A stretch of 64,000 nucleotides of DNA from Phycisphaerales bacterium UBA5793. GTDB lineage: Bacteria; Planctomycetota; Phycisphaerae; Phycisphaerales; UBA5793. The translations under genes were made by a program, and so were the position numbers. Where the stretch lies: NCBI GenBank assembly GCA_002418285.1, contig DIDT01000034.1, positions 67,335-131,334 on the forward strand. The letters are read 5' to 3'. The notes beneath the pieces are model-generated. The model made no database searches. It saw only the letters and a program-made list of their open reading frames with translations, and was not told the DNA's origin. Shown in pieces: positions 46,115-54,229 of the stretch (position 1 is the stretch's first letter; each line of letters starts with the position of its first letter).

Positions 46115-48297
46115 TCCCTCCCGACTTTGCGTCGTTGCGGCCGCTCTATGGCTCACGTGTCGATGCGCTGGAAACCGCCTGGCTGACAGCCAGTCGCGAC
46201 GAACGCGCTGAGATTGAAATCGTGCTCGAGTTGCTGCGCCGCCGCGCTGCCGGCAAGGAACGCGTGCCCCTGCTCGAACCACCCGCGGGGAACCGAGCAG
46301 ATGGTCCCCTGCGTTTGGGTCGCATCGTGCATGGAGACAACGAACTCGGTTGGTTGGGCATCGCTCCCAACGAACTGATGCAGCACCTCGGTGTCTTTGG
46401 TCGCTCGGGCAGCGGCAAGTCAAACCTGTGCCTGCGTCTTCTCCTGCAGTTGGTGGAGCGAAGCATCCCGTGGCTCATCTTCGACTACAAGCGGTCGGCC
46501 AGACACATGCAGGCGTTGGAACTCGGCCGCGACGTGCGCGTCGTCAGCCTCGGCCGAGACATCGGCGCCACGATGAGTTTCAACATTCTGGTGCCGCCAC
46601 CGGGTGTTGGCATCGAGACCCATCGCAGGCAGTTAGTTGAGCTCATCGCCGAGAATTGGTACGCCGGTGATGGGGTCATCTCCCTGCTCGAACGCTCGAT
46701 GATCGAAGCGTTCGAGCGATGTGCTCCGGACTACCCCACGATTGCTGATGTGCGTGATGTACTGGATAATCTGGCTGCCAAGTCCCGTGAGCTCATGTGG
46801 AAGACCTCGGCGATGCGCATTGTGCGGCAGATGACCACCGGACAACTCGGCCGAATCTTGTGCACGCGACGAGACGCCGCAGCGCTCGATGTGCTACGGC
46901 GGCAACACACCGTCATCGAACTCGATGGTCTTGCCACCAACGATGCCAACTTCCTGACGCAGCATCTCATGCGATTCCTCACGTGCATGCTCCTGTCCGA
47001 ACACACACGCGAGCAACTCTCCTTCATCTGTCTCGTGGAAGAAGCCCTTCACTTGTTGGGCAAGCGCGAAGGCGCGACGTCTGCAGAGACCGTTCTTGAA
47101 ACCTGTCTTCGCGAAGGCCGCGAAGCAGGTCTGGGGATCATCCTCGCCGACCAGTGCATCTCGGCCGTCTCTCCGACGGCGCTGGCCAACTGCTTTACGA
47201 CCGTGTGCCTGAATGCACGGCAGCGAGCAGACGTGAATGCCGCCGCGGGGAGCTTGCTGCTTGCGGATGATCACAAACGACTGCTGAGCACTTTGCCCGT
47301 GGGTGAGGCCATCGTACGACTTTCCGACCGCTTCCCGCATCCCGTGCACATCCGCATTCCGCGACTCTACCTGCCCAAAGGCACAGTGCGCGATGACGAC
47401 GTGTGCAACGCGTATCTCGCCGGTCCGTACTGCGCCGCGAACCTTGATGCGGCAACACAGACCGATTCCACTTCTTCCACTGTGTCCACCCATTCGGGGC
47501 CATCTCACGGCAATCCGAGCGCGATTACGCCTCGTCCACTCGGCGATAGAGACACCGCGAAGACCGATTCCACCCATGACAATCTCGGTGATACTTCTTT
47601 ACCCCGACCACCACCCCCACCTGCAGAAGCGACGCACTCTTCTGCACTGGCGGGGTCAACTCCATCGAGCCATGCGATGGAGTCCGACCCTGTCAGCGAG
47701 AATGGCGATGTGCAACTGTTCCTCCAGTCCGTCGGCGCCGACCCGCTCCTGGGGGTGGCCGCCCGCATGGACGCCGTTGGCCTCTCTCGCCGCAAGGGCA
47801 ATGCCATCAAGAACCTCCTCGTCGACGAGGGATATGTAACGCCGGTGGAACTGGTGATCCCTTCGGGCAAACTCGTTCTGCTGCAACTCACCGAGTTGGG
47901 GCGTCACTGGCTGCAACGCCACCATCAACCGATGGCGCCGCTCCACGGCTCGCTACCGCACACCTGGTGGCAGCATCGATTGGTTGAGTTGCTCACGCAA
48001 TTCGGTTGGGAGGCGCGCATGGAGTCTCGCATTGGACAACACACCTTTGATGTGTCCGCCGTCCGAGGCGAAGCCAAGGCGCTGATTGAAGTGGAAACTG
48101 GTCGAGCGAACTGGCTGCAGAATCTGAGTTTCCTCGAATCCGCCCGAGGCGTGGCGCACAAAGCAGTGGTCTGGCTGGATGCGGGCAGCCTGCTGCGGGC
48201 CAAGCGAGCGCTGCCTCGCTGTGTTTGCCTCCTGCAACCACGTGAGGTCACGCACTGGCTTCGCAACCTCGACAAACCAACGACTTCGTCTCCTTGA
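46111..48297 (+). CDS. HerA/FtsK-type DNA-pumping ATPase with nuclease-like C-terminus
   Basis: 728 residues. Walker A GVFGRSGSGKSNLCLRLLLQ (~97), RPL-like LIFDYKRSARHMQAL, Walker B ICLVEEALHLLGKR (~306), and an arginine-finger region GREAGLGIILADQCISAVSP are typical of HerA/DUF87 hexameric ATPases. A Ser/Thr/Pro-rich linker (~440-520) follows, then a winged-helix-like part (RRKGNAIKNLLVDEGYVTPV). The end ~640-665 reads HTFDVSAVRGEAKALIEVE, like a PD-(D/E)XK core lacking a clear lysine. DNA translocation is near certain; transfer or defence is open. Beside it lie recombinase and nuclease remnants. Confidence 0.8.
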   Translation: MIPPDFASLRPLYGSRVDALETAWLTASRDERAEIEIVLELLRRRAAGKERVPLLEPPAGNRADGPLRLGRIVHGDNELGWLGIAPNELMQHLGVFGRSGSGKSNLCLRLLLQLVERSIPWLIFDYKRSARHMQALELGRDVRVVSLGRDIGATMSFNILVPPPGVGIETHRRQLVELIAENWYAGDGVISLLERSMIEAFERCAPDYPTIADVRDVLDNLAAKSRELMWKTSAMRIVRQMTTGQLGRILCTRRDAAALDVLRRQHTVIELDGLATNDANFLTQHLMRFLTCMLLSEHTREQLSFICLVEEALHLLGKREGATSAETVLETCLREGREAGLGIILADQCISAVSPTALANCFTTVCLNARQRADVNAAAGSLLLADDHKRLLSTLPVGEAIVRLSDRFPHPVHIRIPRLYLPKGTVRDDDVCNAYLAGPYCAANLDAATQTDSTSSTVSTHSGPSHGNPSAITPRPLGDRDTAKTDSTHDNLGDTSLPRPPPPPAEATHSSALAGSTPSSHAMESDPVSENGDVQLFLQSVGADPLLGVAARMDAVGLSRRKGNAIKNLLVDEGYVTPVELVIPSGKLVLLQLTELGRHWLQRHHQPMAPLHGSLPHTWWQHRLVELLTQFGWEARMESRIGQHTFDVSAVRGEAKALIEVETGRANWLQNLSFLESARGVAHKAVVWLDAGSLLRAKRALPRCVCLLQPREVTHWLRNLDKPTTSSP

Positions 48298-48613
48298 TGA
48301 CTTCAGCAACCGTCTGGATGCGCGGTGCCACGCCATCGCAGCCAAACCGTTCGCTACCAGTGAGGTGTCGGCGGATCCGCTTGGACGCAGCGCCGTCGAC
48401 GCACACCACCACTTTGCGATCGACGTCGATCGTGGCCAATTGGGTCAACGTCTTCTCCAGATTGCCTTCCGAAAGGACGATCTCATAGCACGTCTGGATC
48501 CCGTCGGGCACCTTCAGCCAAACATCGACGCGTCCTACTTGGCATTCAATCTCGGTGCGTGTCTTCTGGGCCTCGACCCAAATCCTGATCCACGCGGCGG
48601 GCGAGCGGACAGA
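48248..48613 (-). pseudogene. C-terminal fragment of a PD-(D/E)XK nuclease-like gene
   Basis: An open frame from the boundary at 48613 (TAG at 48614-48616 just outside) reads AAWIRIWVEAQKTRTEIECQ, then VGRVDVWLKVPDGIQTCYEI, then NLEKTLTQLATIDVDRKVVV and ends at 48248. The E...D-V...E-I pattern resembles the nuclease-type end of the neighbouring ATPase. The N-terminus is lost to the IS3 fragment at 48.6 kb. It converges on and overlaps the ATPase end by 50 bp. Confidence 0.6.
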
Positions 48614-48647
48614 CTAGTTTTCGGCCCCAATAGGGAGGCCAGTGCGG

Positions 48648-48914
48648 ATGGAGCGGAAGCAATTCACGGAAAAACAGATTGCGTTTGCGTTGCGGCAGGC
48701 TGAAGGGAGCACGCCGGAGAAGGAGATCTGCCGGAATCTGCAGATCAGCGAGCAGACCTTCTACCGGTGGAAGAAGAAGTACCTGGGCATGGGCACCGCG
48801 GAGGTGCGGCGGCTGACGCTGCTCGAAGAAGATAATCGGGAATTGAAGCGTCTGCTGGCGGAGCTTTCGCTTGACAAGATCATGCTGCAGGACGCGCTGG
48901 GAAGAGTCCGCTGA
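48648..48914 (+). pseudogene. IS3-family orfA remnant
   Basis: MERKQFTEKQIAFALRQAEG and TFYRWKKKYLGMGTAEVRRL are IS3-family (IS51/IS407-like) OrfA sequences; the frame runs to LGRVR and stops. No orfB follows, so the element is truncated. GGGAGG precedes the start. It cut the nuclease gene at its left side. Confidence 0.8.
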
Positions 48915-48963
48915 CGCCCGATCTAGCACAATCGCTAAGAACCTCAGCAGCCACCATTTGCGC

Positions 48964-49326
48964 ATGACATCGACATGTAGCCACCCCAGTGAAATCACAC
49001 TTGAGCTGATCGGCGACCTCATCGCCAAGCTGGAAGCCCTTTTGATCACCATGGGAGAATCGGATCGGAGTCGCCTCCCAGGTCTGAAGAGCAATTCACC
49101 ACAGCTTAGAAAAGGTGACGGTGTCCAACCAGTCCACATGGCAAGAGCATCCTTCCTGGCCGCAGCGCTAACTGACAGGCGCACACACCATCAGACGCTC
49201 CTGGATCTCCACGTGCTGCACAGCAAGCTGGGTCACTTGATCATGGAGCTTGAAGGGGCGTTGGAATTGAATCCGCTTTCGGATGGCCCCAATGAGTCCT
49301 CTGAGACGGACTCCTCAAGCCCGTAA
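48964..49326 (+). CDS. Possible small protein, 120 aa
   Basis: MTSTCSHPSEITLELIGDLI begins a helical frame (LLDLHVLHSKLGHLIMELEG) without known motifs. It follows the IS3 remnant and may be the end of a gene cut by it. Low certainty. Confidence 0.35.
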   Translation: MTSTCSHPSEITLELIGDLIAKLEALLITMGESDRSRLPGLKSNSPQLRKGDGVQPVHMARASFLAAALTDRRTHHQTLLDLHVLHSKLGHLIMELEGALELNPLSDGPNESSETDSSSP

Positions 49327-49471
49327 GGCCGCATCTGTGTGCTTGATTCTCTGTGGCATTTTGCTTCCGAGGGCACCCGACAAGGATCACGATCTGTGGC
49401 CTCCTGTCGACCGGAGTTCGTCAACTGCAGTCGGTACCTCGCAGGGCCCCAATTGGCGCCGCCGCCGTCAG

Positions 49472-49498
49472 CTGGTAACCGCTAGGTCGCGGGTTCGA
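49472..49498 (+). tRNA. tRNA-Thr(GGT) internal fragment (attachment-site-like)
   Basis: CTGGTAA is a perfect Thr anticodon loop (GGT), followed by a 5-base CCGCT strand, a 5-base variable loop AGGTC, then GCGGG and TTCGA of the T-arm. Sequence before and after does not complete a tRNA. Recombinases often use this anticodon-to-T-loop part as a core site, so this may be a left-over att site. The surrounding 49330-49690 is GC-rich and has no supported gene. Confidence 0.5.
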
Positions 49499-49696
49499 GG
49501 TTGATTCGGGGAGTTCGCGGCCCTCGCGCGATCTCGGCGGGGGCCATGTCGTTTTCAGCCCGCCGCTCCGAACGGCCCCGTTTGGACAGCGTGGCGGCCA
49601 TTCGGGGCTCTCTGGGTTGTGGAAAGAGCCAGGGGTCTGGCTTGCGCGAATCCCCGGGAAGCCTCGTTCGATGGTTACCAGCGGTGACCTGAAACT

Positions 49697-49731
49697 CGCC
49701 CCAATGGGCTCCTATCGAGCTCATTGGGGCG
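49697..49731. repeat. Strong inverted repeat (hairpin)
   Basis: CGCCCCAATG and CATTGGGGCG form perfect 10-bp arms, with an inner GCTC/GAGC pair around CTATC. It lies 58 bp past the stop of the collagen-like gene on its strand and may end its transcript, though no T-run follows. Confidence 0.5.
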
Positions 49732-49788
49732 CGAGAGCCGGCGTGCGCGTTTTTACACATGCATATGCCGGCATACCGTCGATCGAGC

Positions 49789-51699
49789 CTAGTTGCGTGC
49801 AGATTGCTGAAGGTCTGCTACGGCGGATTCAAGCGCTGCAAGTCGATTCTTCAATGTCGCGATTTCAGCCCGTTGCAGTTCAATCTGAGCGTCTTTCTCT
49901 GCCTTGAGTTCGCGCATGGCTTCCACCAATAGTGGGATAATGTGGGAATACGACATTCCCTCAACAAGCCCGGAACCGTCAGGTTCCCAGGTGACAACTT
50001 CGGGGACTACGTTGCCAACTTCCTCGGCAATGAACCCGATGTCACGTGTGCTTTGACTACCAGTATCAGGGGTGATGTTTGGCTTGGAAGATCCTGGCAG
50101 TAGTTCTGCTTCACTGCGTGCATCCGGTTTCCACTTGAACGAGACGCCATGAAGCTGCATTACGAGGGCCAATGAGTTTGTGAGAGGCTTTACATCTTCC
50201 TTCCAGCGTCGGGATGAGTATTCTTCCCAGCGGTTTGCGAGACCTCGCCCTCCCGTATTGGATGAATTCGGGAGCGTGAGGCGATATGTCGGATTCGCTT
50301 CCGAAATGCCAACATATCCACCGCTGATCTCCGTACGGACTCGGGCGTAGATGCGCAACTTGTCGTCTTCATCCTCCTTTAGATAGGCATAGTTGCCGTC
50401 ACCAAAGTTGATCTGTGCATTGTGCCCGAAGTTGCCGGTTGGGCCAATCACCCTGAAGGTGTCTTCGCCGCCTGAGACTGTTAGACGATGGCTTGCATTC
50501 GATGTGCCAATCCCGACACTGCCGTTGCTGTAGTACGCGATCGAGCCATTGAGTGACCAAGGAATTCCTGGAGGACCCTGTTGGCCCGTCGATCCTCGCT
50601 CGCCCTGAGGTCCTTGCTGTCCCTGGGGCCCTTGGGGCCCCTGCGGACCTTCTGGGCCCTGAGGACCTGGCAAGCCCTGCTCCCCTCTCGGACCCGCGGG
50701 TCCTTCCGGTCCTGCCGGCCCTTCGGGTCCCTGAGGTCCCTCTGGTCCGGGAGGACCTTGCTCCCCGCGCGCCCCCTCCGGCCACGCCGACACCTGCATA
50801 GTGCCATCGGGAAACTGGATGCCGTCTGTTCCAGGGATCCCGGCGAGGTGAAGAAGTTGCTCTGGATTCAAAGTGCCAATACCAAGACGTCCGTTCTTCT
50901 TCAATGCAAGGGCCGCTCCGTCACCGAACATACGGACGATGTCCCTGTTCGCAGTTTGTCGAACTACGAGCTTCGCTGCAGGGGTCTGATCACCAACACC
51001 GACATTGCCCTCGAAGTAGCTCCGGCCCCCCTCCGCGAACACCGAATATCCGATGGAAGAGCCACTGCGGGCGTGGACCGCACGACCGGCGTCACTGCGA
51101 ATCTCGCCGAGAACGCCCGTTGTCTCGCCAGAGTCTGCGAGTGCCCGTCCGTAAACTCCCGTTCCCGCATCACTCAGGACATTGCCGACTACGCCGATAG
51201 TGGTTCCGCTGATCGCGGAGGAATGGCCGATGATGCACCGTGCGCCAATGCCATCCGACTGCACCACGGTAGGTTGATTGGAATGGGAGAATACGTGCAA
51301 GTCAAATGAAGGCGTTGCAGTGCCGATTCCGACGTTCCCCCCTAAGAAGTAGATGTCGGGGCATTGATCGTACTGCCAATCGCATCCCAGGGCGATTTGG
51401 CCGCCGAACTCGGGAGTCTTACCCTGACTTTCGAGATCAGTAGTCCCGTGGATGCTCTCGTAATAGCCCTGCCCAGCTAAGCGAATATTGACCAGGCTAA
51501 CTCCGTACATAGAACAGTGATTGAGCAACGCTTGGCCGGGAAGAGCGTCCAGAGATGACTCTGGCCTCCCTGCGCCGGCGAGCGATGTTGGGATGAGCAT
51601 GGCAGCCAGGATCGATGTAGCTGCCCTACGGCCCGCTCTCTGCATCCCCGCCCGTCGACGTGAATAGTGTTCCCATGTGTCAGCAGATCGGTGGTTCAT
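49789..51699 (-). CDS. Secreted collagen-like protein with S74-type C-terminus
   Basis: 636 residues from MNHRSADTW, with AAGGA about 7 bases upstream. A twin-arginine/Sec-like leader (RRRAGMQRAGRRAATSILAA) precedes tail-fibre-like repeats (NVGIGTATPSFDLHVF; LGIGTLNPEQLLHLAG). A Gly-x-y collagen stretch of ~65 residues follows (about 310-376, GPPGPEGPQGPEG...). The C-terminus has SSRRWKEDVKPLTNSLALVM and IGFIAEEVGNVVPEVV, the intramolecular chaperone (peptidase S74) pattern, then a coiled coil. It should form trimeric fibres on the surface; S74 domains cut themselves off when conserved Ser/Lys are present. Such proteins are common in planctomycetes. Confidence 0.85.
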   Translation of the reverse strand: MNHRSADTWEHYSRRRAGMQRAGRRAATSILAAMLIPTSLAGAGRPESSLDALPGQALLNHCSMYGVSLVNIRLAGQGYYESIHGTTDLESQGKTPEFGGQIALGCDWQYDQCPDIYFLGGNVGIGTATPSFDLHVFSHSNQPTVVQSDGIGARCIIGHSSAISGTTIGVVGNVLSDAGTGVYGRALADSGETTGVLGEIRSDAGRAVHARSGSSIGYSVFAEGGRSYFEGNVGVGDQTPAAKLVVRQTANRDIVRMFGDGAALALKKNGRLGIGTLNPEQLLHLAGIPGTDGIQFPDGTMQVSAWPEGARGEQGPPGPEGPQGPEGPAGPEGPAGPRGEQGLPGPQGPEGPQGPQGPQGQQGPQGERGSTGQQGPPGIPWSLNGSIAYYSNGSVGIGTSNASHRLTVSGGEDTFRVIGPTGNFGHNAQINFGDGNYAYLKEDEDDKLRIYARVRTEISGGYVGISEANPTYRLTLPNSSNTGGRGLANRWEEYSSRRWKEDVKPLTNSLALVMQLHGVSFKWKPDARSEAELLPGSSKPNITPDTGSQSTRDIGFIAEEVGNVVPEVVTWEPDGSGLVEGMSYSHIIPLLVEAMRELKAEKDAQIELQRAEIATLKNRLAALESAVADLQQSARN

Positions 51700-51885
51700 T
51701 GTGTATTTCCTTGGAATGGATTCCAGTGCTTCCAGGTCGTTCGCGAGTACCGAAGTGTCTTGCAGGTGCTCTACCGTGACTTCTCCTTTTCTAGATTCGC
51801 AGAGTTGAGTAGGCCGTCCGTATACGATTAGATACACATACGGATCCCTCTTGTCGCCCTCCTCCCCCGCAGAGGCAAGCGAAGA

Positions 51886-53304
51886 ATGGCGAAGACAGGC
51901 GCAGGCTTTGTTGACATCACGGCGGAGCTTAGGTCCCGTTTGATTAAGCTGCGTCAAGGAACCGGAATGACCAGATGCCAGCTTGCCGCTCGCTCGCTCG
52001 TCTCGGAACGAACGATCCAGTTAATCGAACATGGTGATCGAGACAAGTGCCAAGAACGTACGATTCTGAAAATCGCGAAGGGTCTCGACATCTCGTTTCA
52101 AGCACTTGTTGATGTACCCCGAGCGCGCGAGCCGATTCACCAATCGACCGCTTGGGCTTTCTCCGACCTCAAGACTGTGGCCCAGAGAATTGACGGTTTC
52201 ATTCTCGAAAGCCTGCGTGATCATCGAAGCGGAGACCCCGACCTGTTGGTAAGGACTCACGCGGACCTCCTCTTTGCGCGACTCGGCAAGCAGGGGATCA
52301 GCCTTGGCGACCTCCACAGGCAGCTCAATGAGCCTCAACTGGTGAGAACACTGGCGCAGTCGATGCCGGCAGCGGGCCTGAAGATTGAGGTAGAGTCGAA
52401 GTTTCGTGAGTTGAGCCTATCCGCGGGCAGCGCCTCAATTCGCGTGGACAATCCAACTCTTCTCTGGGATTGCCATTGCCTGACTCCTCGCTCTACCTCA
52501 ACGGTGGCTGATTGTCCTATCCACTCCCACCCAGAGGGAAAACTGATAACCAAGGTGTTCTCAACGGGGCTTGTCGAAATCGTCTGGCGCGGCCTGCGCT
52601 TCGTTTGGTATCGAACGGCACCGCTCTGGCCCCCTTCCGTGGACAGTTTCGCACTCGTAAATGACCTGCTCGACGCTGGCATCCTGCAGGCAGATACAGA
52701 GTCTGTACTCGATCTTGGTTCAGGAACAGGGTTCATTGGGACCGCCGTTGCCAGTCTCAACTCAAAAGTGCGCCACGTCACGTTCGGGGATTGGTTGCTG
52801 TCCCCAGCGCTCTTCTCTGCAGTCAATTGGATACGAAATGCGGATCGATTTGCAGCGAACTCATTCAGAGCGCGCATCGGCATGTGGACGGATTGGCTTC
52901 CCCTTGACTCGGATCCAGTGCGAACTCATGCCCTTGTCATTTGCAACCCCCCTTATCTTCCTATACTCAAAGGCTGTGAAGATCTTGGTCGGCAATCGCC
53001 GGTTGTTGGCACCGATCTGCTCGAACGACTCATCTCAAACGCGAACTCACTTGGGTCCCGAGTCATTCTCCAATTCTCTAATCTCGCTAACTTGGAGGCC
53101 GCCACCGCCGCGGTGCGTGGCGGAGTCGGACTCGAACCGCTGGGGGATGAGCGTCGTGTGCCGTTCCGTGTGGCTGCAGTGTGGGAGGACGGCGAATACC
53201 TGCAACGACTCATCGAGGAGCGCGGGTTGGAGTACTGTCCCAGTGCACGTCATCCGTTCTGGCACAGAATCAGAACGTATGAAGTGGTAGCACAGGGCCA
53301 CTAG
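51886..53304 (+). CDS. HTH-regulated N-type methyltransferase fusion
   Basis: 472 residues. Residues ~13-75 are an XRE-type helix-turn-helix (LRQGTGMTRCQLAARSLVS, then ERTIQLIEHGDRDKCQERT). From ~270 a class I methyltransferase: SVLDLGSGTGFIGTAVASLN (SAM), and LVICNPPYLPILKG with the NPPY motif of N-methyltransferases (HemK/PrmC or DNA adenine type). Between lies a beta-rich part with DCPIHSHPEGKLI. The combination of a DNA-binding head and an NPPY methyltransferase is unusual; the target could be nucleic acid or protein. Divergent from the collagen-like gene. Confidence 0.75.
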   Translation: MAKTGAGFVDITAELRSRLIKLRQGTGMTRCQLAARSLVSERTIQLIEHGDRDKCQERTILKIAKGLDISFQALVDVPRAREPIHQSTAWAFSDLKTVAQRIDGFILESLRDHRSGDPDLLVRTHADLLFARLGKQGISLGDLHRQLNEPQLVRTLAQSMPAAGLKIEVESKFRELSLSAGSASIRVDNPTLLWDCHCLTPRSTSTVADCPIHSHPEGKLITKVFSTGLVEIVWRGLRFVWYRTAPLWPPSVDSFALVNDLLDAGILQADTESVLDLGSGTGFIGTAVASLNSKVRHVTFGDWLLSPALFSAVNWIRNADRFAANSFRARIGMWTDWLPLDSDPVRTHALVICNPPYLPILKGCEDLGRQSPVVGTDLLERLISNANSLGSRVILQFSNLANLEAATAAVRGGVGLEPLGDERRVPFRVAAVWEDGEYLQRLIEERGLEYCPSARHPFWHRIRTYEVVAQGH

Positions 53305-53413
53305 AGCGCGTTTTGCCAATGCGTGGCGCGTTCGGTGCATGTTCGGTGGCGCGAAGTGTTGGATGCGACTACACACCTCTCTGACTCGTGGATTGAGTCC
53401 GGAAGGAGCATGG

Positions 53414-53690
53414 ATGGCTGCTCCCCATTCACAGGATCTGCGCCATCGCGTGCTCGCGGAGTACGACGGCGGTAGTTCGCCAACGTGTTCAGCGTGAGCC
53501 CGGCGTGGGCGAGACGCCTCAGCAGCGACGCAACGAGACGAGCGAAACCACGTCGCGACGCATGGGAAGTCCCCGGCGTCTAAAAGGTCGATCACGAGCA
53601 GCTCCGTCAATTCGTCACGACCCATCCCGATGCCACGCTGGCGGAGTCGCGCGGATTGCTCGGCGTGTCGTGCGCGCTTTCGACGAGGTG
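53414..53690 (+). pseudogene. IS630-family transposase N-terminal remnant
   Basis: MAAPHSQDLRHRVLAEYDGG is the typical IS630 helix-turn-helix start and stops at a TGA at 53495-53497. A shifted frame continues KVDHEQLRQFVTTHPDATLA then ESRGLLGVSCALS, the next part of the same transposase. No catalytic region remains. GGAAGGAG precedes the start. Confidence 0.75.
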
Positions 53691-53987
53691 CCACTGCCAC
53701 CAGCCGTCTTTGTAGATGCAGTCGCAGATGACAGCCGAGCCGACGAGCACGCCGGTGGGGAGGTCGCCCTCGCCCAACGCGCCGTCCGTCATTCCCGCGG
53801 AGGCGGGAATCCAGTCCTTCCCGTCCGGGTCCTGAGTCGCATGCTCGGGGAATCCCGCCCAGGTCTTGCTGGCGTAGATCGCGAAGCGCTGGCCGATCTT
53901 CCGCGTCGGCTGGGAGCGGTTCTCAATCGTCTTGACCCCGCGCAGGATCAATTCGGCATAAGGTTGGCGGATCGACAGGGCGAGCAT
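53607..53987 (-). pseudogene. ASCH-domain protein, 3' end replaced by IS630 DNA
   Basis: MLALSIRQPYAELILRGVKT, ENRSQPTRKIGQRFAIYASK and LPTGVLVGSAVICDCIYKDG are a clear ASCH/PUA-like RNA- or nucleotide-binding domain. After WWQWHLVE the sequence (SAHDTPSNPRDSASVASGWV) is the antisense of the IS630 fragment, so the original end is lost. Inside, KDWIPASAGMTDG comes from the palindromic repeat at 53791-53810. The domain may still fold, but the gene is probably damaged. Confidence 0.7.
53791..53810. repeat. Palindromic repeat inside ASCH gene
   Basis: ATTCCCGC and GCGGGAAT arms of 8 bp around GGAG. The translated form WIPASAGMTD is well known from small palindromic repeats inserted in bacterial genes. 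It adds about 10-15 residues in frame. Confidence 0.7.
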
Positions 53988-54229
53988 GTGATCCCTATCG
54001 GCCCGATGTGGTCGTCTCTCCTGTCGGCGCTCTCGTGCCCGCCGTCCATCGCAAATCGCTGCCTCGTTTGTTGAAAGGCTGCGTGCCACATGCGCGATTC
54101 CTATCGGGACGCGCAAGACCTGCCGGAAGACACGCAGACCCCGGAACGCGTACCATCTCCAACGGCCGCGTGGCCGGAAGCCCGACCACGCTCGCTAGGC
54201 GTATCCCCCGCTGAATTGGGTGAACCATC

